A DNA stretch of 64,000 nt from Trichuris trichiura (GCA_037903355.1 JBAJFE010000038.1:2356001-2420000), one strand, 5' to 3'; counted from the stretch's first letter, positions 11,592-24,760 are shown. Notes: generated by a model not told the origin, from the sequence alone. Numbers and translations: made by a program.

Positions 11592-13679
11592 ATATTATGA
11601 ATCGTATGCGCACATGTTCACGTAGCATGCAATGTTAATCATATTACTGATGATTACTTACGCTTGGCCAACAATCAAAGGTTGCACGAAAAGCAAGCCG
11701 ACTAAAACATTACTATGTAGGCTGTACCTTAGCTTCCTTATTTTCAACTCAGACATTAAAATGTGCTGAAATTCCGCGTAAAATGTTCCTATCCATTACT
11801 TGAGTGAAATGTCCTATGAAAAATGTAGAAATTTCCTCTTATGCATATGTATATTCCGAAAGTTCAGGAAATAGTTTGCAAAGTGGCTACAGAAAAGATT
11901 AAATATGTTCTAGTACTTATTTTCCTTCTTGATAGAAACCTTTTTGCGGAAATGCTAATTCAGCTCGTCACTATTGATTTATGCGTCTGCGTGTGTAGCA
12001 GAGGACGAAATGACAAAAAATTCTTTGTTCAATAATGCTCAGGACCACAGGGAATGACCCCATCAAAGGGACTTTGCGCAAGGCCCATTTTGCGTTCATG
12101 AAAAGTTGAATTATTGACAAAGCAATAAAGCTCAGACTTTTTTCTTCAATCCATCGAATTCTGTTTGCTTCAAAAGCAATTGCACCCATTTTTGGCGTAA
12201 CAAAGAATTAGCCGTAATCGCCGAACGAAGAAGCATTTATAATAGCAGCAGTGACGATGACATGGTTACATCAATGCATGCATACTTTTTTAAATGACCA
12301 AATTTACTACATGAATAATCAATCAAACTTGACCTTCGAATATTCAGTTTTGGAGTGTTTACACTTGCCAAACGAATAATCAATGCAACTAAGGAGGGTT
12401 CCACTTCAGCTGCACATACACTGCGAAAGTGCAATCGGTGTAACTAGAATACAATGCAACTTTGTACAGAGGCGACAAGCGGAAAAGTTTAACCAAACTA
12501 TTCCACTTTTTCTAAGCTCAAAGTTGGTAGTTCTATTCTACTTTTCATTTCACTGAATCTATTACGCAGGTAGAATTAGTGAAACAGCTTTTGCTCAAAC
12601 TCTTCGTAAGGATGTGATATTCCAAATCGATGATGTTTAAACTTTTGTCCCGCTTCTCCCTGACGCTATTTTTAACGCTCTCACAAACGCATCTACTTTT
12701 TGCATGTCATCAGTTGCATGCTGCTCGACAGCTTCGCTGGAGTACGAAGTTCCTTTACGTAAGCTTCGCAGTAACATTCACCAGCGTAATAGACCAGCGA
12801 GTTCTTGTTAATCATTAATAAATTCAAAAAACCTCTACAGTCTCGTTTGTTGCCGTTCATCCAACTATTTCATCTACACGCCAAAATGAAACAGGCCACA
12901 TTTATAACGGTTCGTAGTGAAAGTAATCGTGACTTTTCGCTTCAAAGCGTCCATTAATAATTTGTAAAATGAGTTTGGCTTTATCCAGACAATTATACGG
13001 CTAAGTATTTTGAAGGAAAGGCTACTTCTATAAAGGGATTAACATCACCGTTAACTCGCAAATGCAAGAGATCTAACTTAAACAAATCAGATTAGAAAAA
13101 GCTTTCCAAATAATCGTCATTATCTGCTACGCTGTTTGCCATTTCTATTCCCGATGATTTCTCTGGAGTCGCACTTCTCATCACAATTACTTACTCTATT
13201 TTAATACGGTATGAAGTAGAGACACTGTTTTTGAGGTTTCCTGGCAATCCCATAATTAGAACAAAACGCAAAACAGGAAGCTTTCCCAAGTTCACATAAA
13301 CAAATGAGAATTATAAAAAGGCAAACCACGCCCTTAGGAGAGAAGACATACTCAAAACTCTTCTAAGTTTAATTAATTACAAGACTCGTGAGTGCAATTT
13401 TTCCACTAATGAAATCAATTCATTCTTAAGCAATCTAAGCCAAATCCAGCTTTTGCGGAAATGTGCATTTAAAATTAGACCTAAATAGAGCAAAAACGTC
13501 GACCAACCTGCTTCACTCGCACACATGAATAATCGAGCAACTGTGTCTACAGCTAGCCGATGAAGACGGCGCATGAACAGTTCCATCGAAAGCTCCAAAT
13601 TTCTTTAGACTAACGTCTTTTGCATAACGAAAAAGCCGCATTAGATAGTGAAATTTTGCGACCCCGCTTCCAACAATAC
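11592..13679. other. Gene-free stretch
   Basis: A+T-rich sequence; no frame shows a recognisable domain and I found no transposon ends between the PLE tail and the MITE that starts at 13680. Confidence 0.45.
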
Positions 13680-14010
13680 AACTTACTGGTCTTTACCATC
13701 AGAGTCCCAGCGGCAGTTTGCGCGGCAACTTTCAAAGGAGGTCAAGTGGAGATTAAGGGACAATGGAAGGGCAAATCTGATTATCCAGGCTGCAACATCA
13801 AAGACACTTAAGTGCGGTCGAGAGGAATGGTGGAACTGTGGGGATGGTAGCGGGGTCTTTCAGCAGCAGTCCCCCTACCGTCATAGGGTAGGTTCGCCGG
13901 CAACGTTGTGCTGCCCTGCCTAAGCCTGGGGGATTAAGGAACAATGGAAGGGGTAATCGGATTGCCGCTGAACACTGCCGCTGAGACTCTGATGGTAAAG
14001 ATCCCAAGTT
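13680..14010. mobile_element. MITE-like element with long terminal inverted repeats
   Basis: The ends match as inverted repeats over about 35 bp: each starts AACTT and then reads CTTTACCATCAGAGTC and CAGCGGCAGT inward. Inside, GGACAATGGAAGG-like and GGAACAATGGAAGG-like words are repeated. No coding capacity; superfamily not assigned because I could not fix a target duplication. Confidence 0.7.
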
Positions 14011-14325
14011 ACATTTCTATTCGCTTATTTATACCCACAGTTTTGCATGTTTGACATCCAAGTCAACTTTTTCGACACTGCAACTTTTTCCTCAACTACG
14101 TTTGAAGTCTTATTGTTTTACTGAATCCAAAGTCATAATTTCACACTGTTTTGAGGGGATACACTCAACGTGAACGAAACCGATCCCATTTCTGTAGTCG
14201 TTGTCATCTCTGAGTCTTTATTTTGCCATTACATAAACTTGTTAAACACAGGATGAACTTGTGTACAAACCGGAAATTCAAAGCGCAGCTCCATTTCTGC
14301 TAGTCAAAAGAATTCGAACAGACTA
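14011..14325. other. Gene-free spacer
   Basis: Short stretch between two transposon derivatives; nothing recognised. Confidence 0.4.
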
Positions 14326-15831
14326 CAGTAGGCCCTCGTTATACGCGGTCTTTTTATTCGCGGATTTGACTCAACGCGGTTTGTCTTTAGAAAGCAATGA
14401 CTTAATTTTTAGCAGAGATTGACGAACCGCTGCTGAACATGATAGCAGCGCAGTATCCTTTTCTGTGTATGTAGTGGTAGGATTCCATGACGTGGCCTGA
14501 GAAAATGTTTTTTTCTATTCTTATGTCTTCTCAACCCTGCGCGTAATGCTAATACCTCGTGTTACTCCAATGAGCTATCACTCACTTGTTGCTTTTAGTT
14601 TCTCATTGCCCCAAATTAAGCTTAGGTGCCTCATGCTATTGTAAGTCAATTTCTTAAATCATAATGGCTTATGAATAGTAATGAACTTCCTTACCCATAG
14701 AAGCAGTTAAGTTTTCAATATTGACTGTCTCAGAAAGGCTGCATACGTTTTCTGAAGAAACATTGTAAGATCGCTTAATGCAGCAAAGTTTTAAATTTGC
14801 TTAAGCTAATTGCCTGCTTGATGGATTAAGAAGTCTGTTAACAACAGCAAAGATTGAAAATGCTAACAGCACAGCTTAGTCTACTGAACTTGAAATGTCG
14901 TTTGTGTGCAACAATTTTAAGTAAAAAAAATGAAATTTGCAGCATAGTTTAACCACTTCTATTAGTGAAAAGTGCAAATGGATGTCAGAATCGTCACCCC
15001 ATTATGTTCATCCAAGATAGTCGTTGCTCAATACTGACAGCTGCTATACGACCTGGGTTTTAATTGTTGAAGGTTGAGAATGCTGAGAGAAGAATTTTAT
15101 GCTTAGGTGACAATAGAAGATGGTTGCCTCAAAGCTTCCGGAACGCTTTTGCTTCTGCAGCCAGCAGAAGTTAATTAACTTTCAACATAGGCCTTTCGGA
15201 TCACCAGTGACTTATCATCAGCATGAACTCTGCCACTCAGCGGAAAAGGTCATACCGCCTGAAAAATCTTCTACCTAGCTAACATTCAAGTAAAAGATAA
15301 AGCTGATGTGAAGGTGCAAGCAACGATTGTTGGTAAAGACGTACTGGAATCAATGGTGCCAGCTGAGGTTCAGCGATTTTACTTTTCGCTTACATCATTG
15401 AAACAGTTTCTTTGCGCGGAACTGTAGTAGTTCATGCGGAGTACGCAGTCTTTATTGCTATGGTGTTGTCCGTAGCTTCGTACTAACTTTGTTTATACTG
15501 AAATAACGGGGCAATACCGTAACAATAAAAGCCTGTATATTTCGCGTACAGCTGAAACAGTGTATTCTGAAAGTAATTCGCATTCCAATATATTTTTGGA
15601 TAGTTAAATGTCATTATTTTCTTTAATATGTTCTTCACTAAACTATTTATTTAACACTAATTGATATTAGTAACTACGAGCAATTTCGTGTCTATTTGTA
15701 GTGTACACGAGAAAGCGCGCATGTTATTTACAAAGGATTCTATATTTTGCGCAGGGGACTTGACTTTACGCGGAATTTGTTATACGCGGAAAGTCCTGGA
15801 ACCAAAAACCGCGAATAACGAGGGCCTACTG
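14326..15831. mobile_element. Tigger/pogo-type non-autonomous transposon
   Basis: A 1506-bp unit with terminal inverted repeats that begin CAGTAGGCCCTCGTTAT and continue into CGCGG, flanked on both sides by TA (14324-14325 and 15832-15833). These are the hallmarks of the pogo/Tigger branch of Tc1/mariner. The right end repeats the GTTATACGCGG word internally near 15779. I see no transposase frame inside. Confidence 0.9.
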
Positions 15832-15833
15832 TA

Positions 15834-18574
15834 TTCGTGCACCTACCTATTGCACATTCACTTCGTTCGTCAACCAGGAGATAGTTCACCGTGTATCCAA
15901 TGAAACGGACATACGGCGAGGAAACAATACTGTGTTTTAGGCTGATTTGTATTCCATTATATCCCATAAAATAATGCACACATGGGCTGCGTGCAATATA
16001 CAAAATGTTGTTATTCTATAAAGGTAAAGCATTGAACGTCTGTATTATTCTAAAATATGCTGCATATTTTCCCGGGAATTGCACAGAATGTTAAATAACA
16101 CCTAGGCAAAGCGTGATTCGCGCCTTAGGAGACGAGACTTTCATGCATTCGTCGCCTACCACCGCATGAACCTTAAATAACAAAACCTGCGGGTAAAAAC
16201 TGCTGTCTTCTCGCTACGTTGTTTCTTTGCTGTTCTTATAGTTTGGCCTAGGCTTGGGCTGGGCTGAACACGACAGCCTGCAAGGTTCTACGACCAAAGC
16301 GCTCAATGCTTCTCATATCGTTGTCGGTTATCTTGTTCCGCCCTAACCTGAGCCTAAGCAGAGATATAAGGGAAGTATAACCGGTAAAGTAGCGCCAAAA
16401 CAACCCACTTTGTCCCAGAGGTGGCGCCACTGTAGGCTTGCAAGAGTATAGATGAAAAGAGTCGATTTAATACTTTGACAATTTGTCATTACGCATTGTT
16501 CAGAATGCCTAGGAACGTGTTTCGTACATTGCCTAAAGATTTTGGGCAGTCTATAGATTGCCTAGAGATTCTACGCAGTCTGACAGTGCCTACAACATAC
16601 ACATCAGTACACTGCAAGCAAACAATATGTATTGTACTCTTACATGTTGACCTTACGTATACCATAAATGCAACGTACGCTGCAAATATGTGCTTACTAG
16701 CCGTGACTGAACGCCCACTATCCACAGCGGAACTTATCTCGGGGTCAAACCAGCAATGTAAGTTAACCACGTCTACCTGGACAGAACAGCGGGACATAGT
16801 AGATGGATTAGAAGGACAAGGACAATGGATAGAGAATTCTTGCTGGAATCGTTAAATTATGAGTGTATCAACTTGCCGTGCACCCGATCTAAAGATAATA
16901 TTCCAAAAGAATACGTTCAATCAATACTTTCGGCTCCCATGCAAATTCCTTCAAATGTTGGTTATGTCAACTCGTGCATTTCAGATCGGATAAGATTCTG
17001 CTCGAAGCAAGCTCGATACAGAATAAGCAGCCGTTTTAAATGGTGATCAAATTGCATCATCCTACGATGAACCTGGCTACTATTTAATTGTAATTACTGG
17101 TTATCTAGACGTTCATTTTATCTGGGAAATGAGCCTGTTCTCTTATGACATTACACTACTTCTAGAGAAATTGAGATTAAAAATCGTTTGAACGTCCGTT
17201 CGATGCGCCGTGAAACTTGTATAATCTTGTATGCACTCCGGACCAACGAATTTTCAAAACGAAATTGGTGGAGCAACCGTTAGCGTAGCTCTCAAGCTTA
17301 CATGAACTAGCAGGCACAGCTGTTCACATTTCTTCCACTTAACTGTTCCAATTTGTTCAGAGTATTCTTTCTGATTCTAGAGAACTCACGGTATCAATTT
17401 TAGGTACTCTCCGCATTTGTGCAACCTACTTGTGAAACCGTACTATGGCAATACGTGGAAATAGCCTGAGTAAACGAATTTTAGATGAGCTTCTTTAGAA
17501 TAGGACGGGTAAGTTATTGCAACAATCTATCATACATTGCAAGTCCACCGATTTATAAACCAATAGAAGATACACCACGCAGTCGTTGAAACGCTGCCCG
17601 TATGGCATGTCAAGACAATTCGTTCAAAGGCTGTCTGTTGAATAGTGGGTGCAATCTCTGGGAAAAAATTGTTTTCATTCGCACGCTCGTTTTGCAATGT
17701 TTGCTGTGAGCAAACTTTAACCGTCTGATGAAAGATACACTCAGGGTTGAGCAACGCTAACGAAACTTTCAGACTTGTAGTCACCCCTTTTATAGCCTAT
17801 AAATTGATAAGACGGTGAGCTGGTTGAAAGTACCGATGAATGTGAATATTAAGAGTACTTAAACAAGAGAGTTTTACAAGCAGACAACCGCGACAAATTT
17901 GTGGACTGAGTCTTCCTGCACGGCTTATTGTTTTTTCCAAACTAATCACCAAATCATATGCTTCCAATCAAAGTAAAATAAAACCACACTATTGGCGTAT
18001 CTGACTCGTAAATTCACCAAATGGGAAGTAGGTGCAGAGTTCGCCCACGCTGGTCTTATCAGTGTGCTTACTCTGATCTGTCATTGAAAATTCTTTCTGC
18101 AGTTGTTGATAACATCTTGCTTATAAAGACCACAGCAAGCAATGTCAGGAAAGGGGTGACTACTTTTTTTTGTGCGGCGGTCGTGCCTGCATGCGTTTAT
18201 TTAGCGACGTTTCATCAGAACCGGTTGACTGCTCGCTTATTCTCGTTTCTACTACCGCCCAACAGGTCAAGGTGACGTTTCTAGTAGAGACAAACCAAAG
18301 CGTTGCCGTGTGCTTTCGGAAGACACTCCACTAAAAGTGACTGAGTCTCGCAATCCGGTTCTTTTTGTTCCTACTTGTTCCAGCCAATCACTTTTCGATG
18401 CATGAAGAAAATGTCTCGAATGGCAGCTTTTGCCATTATCGTTCCATCCGGGCAAATGCTTTAACTTATCCATCCAATCTATATAGCTGTCTCAGAAATG
18501 TAATGAATCGTGACAAATGCCTTTGCCAGCAACTTGTCGAACAAAGCTAACACACTATCATCGTTTCAGCGGAA
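15834..18574. other. Gene-free stretch upstream of the Clc-like gene
   Basis: Contains a degraded TTAGGC-type palindrome around 16240-16420 (CTAGGCTTGGGCTGGGC on one side, CCCTAACCTGAGCCTAAG on the other). An open frame of 126 codons at 16475-16855 has no recognisable motif and is probably chance. A poly-pyrimidine acceptor ending at 18569, just before the Clc-like ATG, suggests a 5' UTR intron or a missed small first exon in the right part. Confidence 0.45.
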
Positions 18575-19165
18575 ATGTGCGTAACGGTATTTCAAGTGGT
18601 CTACGTGGCTGGTTTAGCAATTTCCTTCAGCCTCACCGCTGCAAGCATAGCGCTACCGAATTGGCTGGAGGAGGAGCAGCAAAATTCGGCATTTGTCCGG
18701 TACACTGGTTTGTTCAAGACGTGTATAGAAGCGGCTAACGATAGCAACTTTTCTAAGTGCAAAGCAATTTGGCAGGTGAGTACAGCGGCGTTTGGACCAC
18801 CGCATTTCATTATCTCTTTTTAACAGGAGCTGAAGGATGTAGAAAAAGCGGGCATAATTTGCCTCATTTTGGCAGTAGCATTGTGCGTATTCGCCTCTGC
18901 CTGGGCTATGGTTGCCTACTACGGTTGTTGTTGCAGAGGCGTTCTTACACAACCTCTCCCCTATGTAACAGCTTTAGCATTTGTTTTCGACTTAGCCGGC
19001 CTAATTTGTATAACGCATGATCAAGATATCGGTCAGTACAGCTATACGGACCAGGCTAAAATAGGCATGTCATTATGGCTAGCATTTACAGGCCTTATAG
19101 TACTGCTCGCCGATACCATTGTTGCTATCGGCTTGGCGTTAAGCTCTCAGTTTTGCCCTTGCTAA
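18575..19165 (+). CDS. Nematode Clc-like / claudin-like four-TM membrane protein
   Basis: Exons 18575-18775 and 18827-19165 are joined across a 51-bp GT/AG intron at phase 0, giving 179 aa. Four hydrophobic segments are visible: VVYVAGLAISFSLTAASIAL, AGIICLILAVALCVFASAWA, LPYVTALAFVFDLAGLICI and LWLAFTGLIVLLADTIVAIG. The first extracellular loop has LPNW, then a GLFKTC motif and a second Cys, the claudin/PMP22-like pattern used in nematode Clc-like proteins. Such proteins sit in cell membranes, probably at epithelial junctions. The acceptor TTTCAG lies 5 bp before the ATG, so an upstream exon may supply the 5' UTR or extra residues. Confidence 0.85.
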
Positions 19166-19539
19166 ACAGCAATAACACGCGTTACGAAAACGCGTTCGTT
19201 TTTCTATGAGACTATCGTTTCTATTGGCGCTGGTCTGTTTACCTTGTTTTCGCAAGCCCGTCTTAGGGCATTGCGAATTTTGCTTTTCACTTGCTGTACA
19301 TACATATTGGCATTTGTTGTTCAGCTTTAAGTCTTTCTTAGTGAGCTGGCGCTCCTCTTGCTAAAACATTGCGTTTAGGTCACGCGTTTTGCCTCTTGAG
19401 AACTAAGGATGCCTATGCAGGAATCCTATTTTAAAATGTAACAATACCAGCTGATCAATTAAACTACCATTAGCATTGCGTTCGCGCCTCAATCGCTACA
19501 ACTTACTATCGTGAACATGCTCGCAATCCCACTTGCTTG
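19166..19539. other. 3' flank of the Clc-like gene
   Basis: No coding frame; likely 3' UTR plus spacer up to the TA-flanked MITE. Confidence 0.4.
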
Positions 19540-19541
19540 TA

Positions 19542-19857
19542 CAGTAAAATCTCTATAAGGCGACCACCCAACGGAATGGGGAAAACTGGTCAACATATGG
19601 AAACTGTGGGTATAAGTGGATCGGCTGAATAGATTGCAGTTGAAACACCGTAAGTTGTCCATTCAACAGACTGGTCAACTTACAGAGAGCAAACTACCAT
19701 TGCGTCCATATACCACGTCAAGGCTGAAGAGGTCAACTTCCCACTTACGCAGGTTGTCCTTGCGCTTATTAACGTGCGGACAGACCAACTGTCAAAATTC
19801 GGCCAACTTACGGAGGTGGTCACCATATAGGAGTGGTCAACTTCGGAGGTTTTACTG
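19542..19857. mobile_element. Pogo-type MITE (CAGTAAAA...TTTTACTG)
   Basis: A 316-bp element with ends CAGTAAAATCTC and, inverted, CAGTAAAACCTCCGAAGTTG, flanked by TA at both ends. Internal repeats of GGTCAACTT and ACTTACGGAGG run along it. A relative of 158 bp lies at 51623-51780. No coding capacity. Confidence 0.85.
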
Positions 19858-21881
19858 TACTTGTACGGATTGGCAATGAAGTCAAAGATCGACCAGTTGA
19901 CTTGTGGACTACCGAAGTTCTGCAACCAAGTAGCTGCGTTAGCAAACTTAAAAAGTGACGCAAACAGGCCAAGAGAGATACAAGCTGGACAGATTGGCTC
20001 ACGTACTGTTTCACGTTTTAACGTAAAATTCACGCGCTTCGGAGCGTTTAGGTTTACCTCAACGGCTGCAAACATAGTTGACCATACTGTGATGAGTGTT
20101 TTTCAGTGGAAGTTGGATGGACGGCTACCTCCTAATCAAAGGTGGTTTAATTTAACAAAGCTTTTGCAAATTGCTTTACTTGGCGTCACCGTTATCGAAA
20201 AAAGCCTTTACTTCTGCCAGGCAGCAGCAACGAGGGAAAGGGCAGTTCCAGAAAGTTTCATTACATTAAACCCGTTTTGGTTAAACAAAAACGTCTGCTG
20301 TCTTTAGTTGAACCATACGGATTCCTTAAAACCCAGCAGATATTCAAGGAATAGCAAACCTGCCGAAATTCTGGTCCGACCCTTACCCTAAAAGAAAGAT
20401 TTTGAATCTGAGATCGGAAAGAGTTCTCGCTGAGTTATAACAGCAATGCAACATGCTTGTACTAAGTAAGAAGTCTGGGAGAAAGGCGAAAAGAGCCGAT
20501 TCGTAGGTTAATGCCTATCAAAGGCAGAAGCTTTTCAAAAACCTTTCCATAGCTATTTTCCAACCAGGGAGTGAGTCATCGTGAACAAACACCACGATTT
20601 CATTTTTTTGAAGTTACGTTGCAGCTATACATATAAACACAGGCTTTTGTTTCCATTGTCAAAAAATTACTTCTGAAGTTCGACGCGCATCAAAAGAGAT
20701 CACTCATTTACGACGAGGACCTTAAAAAACTTTTCATTAATCAAGCTAATCAATGCTGCAAGGTGTACAAGCCCATCATTTAACTATTGGCAATTCATGA
20801 GTAGTATTCCCGCGGCATACTTGTATTAGTAATGCAGCGTCGGACAGAATTCCTTGTTCTAAGCATGTAGATTGCTTTTTCACCCTTAAAACCACCCAAT
20901 CACGAAGAAACTTCGTCTGTTTGCGAGCAATTGAAGGTAGACGCAGAAGGGCATCGAGTCAGACGAAGAAACTACTCACGAATACAGAGCAAGCCACACT
21001 ATTACTGTTTACAAGAGTACATGCTTTCAATTAATCATATAGCTTGTAAAATACCTTCAAATGCTTTATTTATAAAGGAACAGAACTTACCTTTTGGGAT
21101 TCAGTTAACTGAAAACGGGGCCACAGGAATGAATGTCTTTAAACAAATTAAACGAACAGAAAGCGCAAAGGTAACGGCAGTCTTGGCTCTAAAAACAGCT
21201 TCAATCATTAAAAAACGCAGAAGTAAACCGGCAACAAGAATGCGCAACGGCAGTTGCCGCGTTACAATAACAAAAAGCATGAATAGAACTAGCACAAAGC
21301 AAAGTATCCAACGATCCTTTTACAAGGGTCTTTTAAAAACACGCAAAAAGCAAAAGACAGCAAACTGCACTGAAGATGCAGCATCGCTCACCACAAAACG
21401 AAAAATACAACTGACAAGTACCGATTTGCTACGACTTGTGCTAATTCTCAAAGTTTTAAAAATGTTTACATTTAACGATTCTCAAGTATAGATGGCAACC
21501 ATAAGATAATGGATTACATGTTACAAAGTTCGTGTCATACGCCACATCTTGAATTTAAGGCAAACCTAAAACCCTCAAATTAATCTAACCGAAGTGTACA
21601 TGGCTTCTGTTCAGACGTTTCGTCTGTTTACCAGCTACTTTGACTACTATCACGTTCCTTTACGTGCAGAATAAGCTCTAACAAAAGCTGAACTATTGAA
21701 ACTAACAGACGAGGTCATAGGAAAATGCATTTCCTTCAATTGACAAAGGCTTAACAGGAATAGAAAACAGCCTCTCAAGCCAGCGGTGAACATTGCAAGA
21801 TTGGCAGATAACAACTGATAGGCACATTTCTTTGTTCACTAACGCAAACAATTCAAGGCATTCATAAATCAAAAATGCTAA
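19858..21881. other. Stretch without a recognised gene
   Basis: The longest open frame, 20931-21491 on the plus strand (186 codons), starts with TTG and is very basic (many Lys, Arg, Thr) without a recognisable domain. It could be an exon or chance. Part of the region should be the 3' UTR of the NAA40 gene on the minus strand. Confidence 0.4.
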
Positions 21882-22475
21882 TTATTTTTTCTTGCGAACA
21901 CTGCGACTTAGGATCACATAATCTTTGCCGTGAGGAGAGGAAGCGTCAATAAGGAACAACTGCTTTTTGAAGAAGTTCAAGCTAGGCTCGTTGTGACGAA
22001 AAACGGTCGCAACAACTTTCTTCATCCTGCATTCCTCCGCCAAGCGATACAACATTTCAAGCATAAAGCTACCAAGGCCGGCACGGCGCCAAGCGCTCGC
22101 AACCTGAATTTCATAGCAATATAACACTGGATTACTATAATCCATCACGAATCGAAAGTGGGAAAAGCCGGCAAATTGCTGCGTTTCCTTGCATCGAGCA
22201 AGCAGGTACCTAGCCGATAAGGAGCCCATCTCCTTACGTTTTGCCTTTTGATTCCACCCCCATTCTGACGACTCGTAATATGTACGCATGTTTTCCTCAA
22301 GGAGCGCCATAAGCATTTCAAAATCGTCTTCACCAAAACCGCTGGCAATGGCAAAACATATATCAGTGTGACGAAACGACGGCTGAAGTTGAATTAAGCT
22401 TGAAAGTTCTTGTGCGCTTTTTTGACATGCCGTTCGGACAAGCAATGGGCCAATATCCTTTCGCTTTGCTGGCAT
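21882..22475 (-). CDS. naa40: N-alpha-acetyltransferase 40 (NatD)
   Basis: A single uninterrupted frame of 197 aa from ATG at 22475 to the stop at 21882. NAA40 landmarks: TYYESSEWGWNQKAKRKEM, FAGFSHFRF, VLYCYEIQVASAWRRAGLGS with the acetyl-CoA-binding RRAGLG loop, MKKVVATVFRHNEPSLNFF, and a C-terminal YVILSR. NAA40 acetylates the N-terminal serine of histones H4 and H2A and works as a GNAT-fold monomer. At 197 aa it is shorter than vertebrate NAA40 (about 237 aa), mainly at the N-terminus and end. Unlike the other housekeeping genes in this window it has no intron; the start is the first in-frame Met after upstream stops. Confidence 0.95.
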   Translation of the reverse strand: MPAKRKDIGPLLVRTACQKSAQELSSLIQLQPSFRHTDICFAIASGFGEDDFEMLMALLEENMRTYYESSEWGWNQKAKRKEMGSLSARYLLARCKETQQFAGFSHFRFVMDYSNPVLYCYEIQVASAWRRAGLGSFMLEMLYRLAEECRMKKVVATVFRHNEPSLNFFKKQLFLIDASSPHGKDYVILSRSVRKKK

Positions 22476-23435
22476 TGGCGTAAAAGACGGTCAAATTGCA
22501 ACTAATGACTAGAAAAATGCAATGCAAACTTGTTAATTCAACAAATGCTAAAATAATGAGATAACGGGCGTATCGTTGACAACGCAATATATCTGAGGGC
22601 AGGGCAGCTGCGTCCCCGTGCAAAGCAAAAGTATTTGAGACGATCAAAAGCTACAGTCAAAATCTTTAGTTTCGAAGTACGTCGTACATGCAATTTTATA
22701 TTGCATCTTAGTTACGTATAACATCTGCTAGCAATTCAGGCAACAATAAATCCTGTTTAACTACCGAAGAATTATTCCATGTCTTTCAACACGTTTGTTA
22801 CGTAATTTTTATCAGTTACAGTAAATGAACTGTCAAAACAGCGCAATTCCGCTGCTCTTCGTCACGCCAGTATGACATATTACTCTTCAACAGCTTTTGA
22901 GACAGTGATTTCTAAGGGGGTGCTGAGTGGACGCTGGAAAGAAGACGGTTGCGATGAATAGTAGATGTTTGCTATCTATGGTTTAGCAGACAAACGGCCA
23001 ATATCTTTAGACGAGGTCCCTGACGCGATAAGCGTTTAGAAACTGTGCACTATGGTAAGCGAACACAGGTGTAGTTTTACAAAAGGTTAACTTTCTTAAC
23101 TTTGCTTCCTTACAGAAGATTGTCTCCCAGGCGTCCCACCGTCGTACTGTAAGTTTTCTGACCATCCTGTCTTGCCATTACCTAAGCCTAAGTCTAAACG
23201 TAAGGCTTGTCTTGGATTAAATTCGGATAAGGACAAGAAATAATAATTGGCACGCCCTGCAGTAAAGGCACAACAAGTTAAGGGCATGCCTGCTAGAAAG
23301 AAACTTGCATTTCTCAGACAGACGGCTAAGAGACAAGATCCTTGCTTACACTACGTTTGAATTTGAAATTTGTACGAACAGTACATACGTAATATATGCG
23401 TAAAACGTATTTGCCATAACTGATAATATGACTAA
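22476..23435. other. Gene-free spacer with TTAGGC-type hairpin
   Basis: Promoter side of the NAA40 gene; no protein-like frame. The hairpin at 23155-23240 lies within. Confidence 0.45.
23155..23240. repeat. TTAGGC-type hairpin repeat
   Basis: Left part CATCCTGTCTTGCCATTACC followed by TAAGCCTAAG; the right part carries degenerate TTGGATTAAATTCGGATAAGG. Same family as 9410-9500. Confidence 0.5.
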
Positions 23436-23928
23436 TAATAACGACTGAACTGTGTCTTTTTTACAGAATAGATGTCCCGTTAAATGTACAGTAAACTTTA
23501 ATCTCCGGAGCTTTCGGGCGAACCGTGACCCGTCTTCAGCGGTCTTAAAATGAATGTAATTTGCGAGCGCGAAAACAACCTTCAATCGTTTCTTACGGTT
23601 TAAAGCGAATGTTTTAAAGTCTTCTGCTGGTGGTTTCTTCTCTGTCTGTCAGCTGTCTGCTTCTCTTGTTGCGTATATCTTGTAACACTTTTGTGTGTAC
23701 CTGTTGATTTATTTTTAAATTTTCTTCCATTGTTAACGTTTCTCATCCATTTTTCCATTTGTATTCCATTTTTGTCAATTCGTTTCTTGTTTGTTCCATG
23801 TACTGTGTAATTTTATTCATTTCCTATTTGTTCCATATTTTTTAAAGACTTGTTTCTTCACTTGCTCCAAGCGCTCTTGTATGTCATCCATTTAGTGTGC
23901 AGCATGTGTAGCTCGTAACAATATTTGT

Positions 23929-24760
23929 TCATAGTTTACTTATATCCGCTTTCTGATCGCGGTTGTAAGTCACATTGTGTCTAATGTAAAGGGATTCTTT
24001 AAGTCTTCGTAAGCGTAGATTACTTTCATAGCATAAGACTTTCGGTTGCAGAAGCTTATTGCAGTGAGCCGCATCTTCCACTACAGCGGAGGCTTGTATC
24101 GCCTTTTCCATTGTAACTCTTGGATTCAACATTGGTCTTCCACGATGTGCTATTGGAGTGCCATTATTGTAGAGACTGTTTTTTGCGTTGTTGTAACTGG
24201 TAGGCTTCTTTATATATTCGTTGAAATTGTGTTGTAGAGTATTGCCCGTTTCTCCAATGTAAACTCTTGAACCAGTGCATTCGATGGCGTAGACTAGCAC
24301 TGTCTGTTCGTTTGTCGGGATTTTCGTTTTGTCAGTACGAAGAATTGATCTGAGGTTGGGGAAACTCTTGAGAAAGACGCTGAAACCTAATTTTCTTCCT
24401 AACTGGACAATCTTTTCGCTTATTCCTACCACATAGGGAATAACTAAACATGGATTGTGCGGTGTATTTTATTCAGGAGAGACACGTTTGCAAAGCTTGT
24501 ACTTGAACACTCGGTCAGTAAAAGATTTTGAGTAATCGTTTTGCAGAAGATCTTTCTAATGCAGTTAAGTTCTGACTGAAGATATTTAGGGTTGCACAAA
24601 TTAATCGCTCTATCAGTCATTCCAGACAGAATTCCACGCATTATTGAACGTGGATGGTGAGAGGAAAGTTTGAGATGTTAGTCTGTACGTGTTGGTTTTC
24701 TATAAACTCTGGTTTTAATCCCTTCGTTTGTGCGAACAATTAAGGCTTCTAGAAAGGGAA
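23929..24760 (-). pseudogene. PLE minus arm: C-terminal RT region plus GIY-YIG endonuclease
   Basis: Reading from 27978 downward and across the LTR insertion, the arm has the reverse-transcriptase YVDD box (KRYVDDFFV near 27970), then MEKEENK, VYRKPTR, SHHPRSIMRGILSGM and, at 23929-24432, the endonuclease with VYIGETGNTLQHNFNEYI and ASAVVEDAAHC. Stops and frame breaks lie near 24680 and 24440. PLE proteins copy RNA and cut the target with the GIY-YIG nuclease. Confidence 0.85.

Noticed and set aside
16475..16855. 126-codon plus-strand frame
   Set aside because: No recognisable domain, low-information composition, and repeated TTGCCTA words suggest noncoding sequence.
19861..20307. 148-codon plus-strand frame
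   Set aside because: Starts with TTG at the edge of a MITE, no domain, composition like random sequence.
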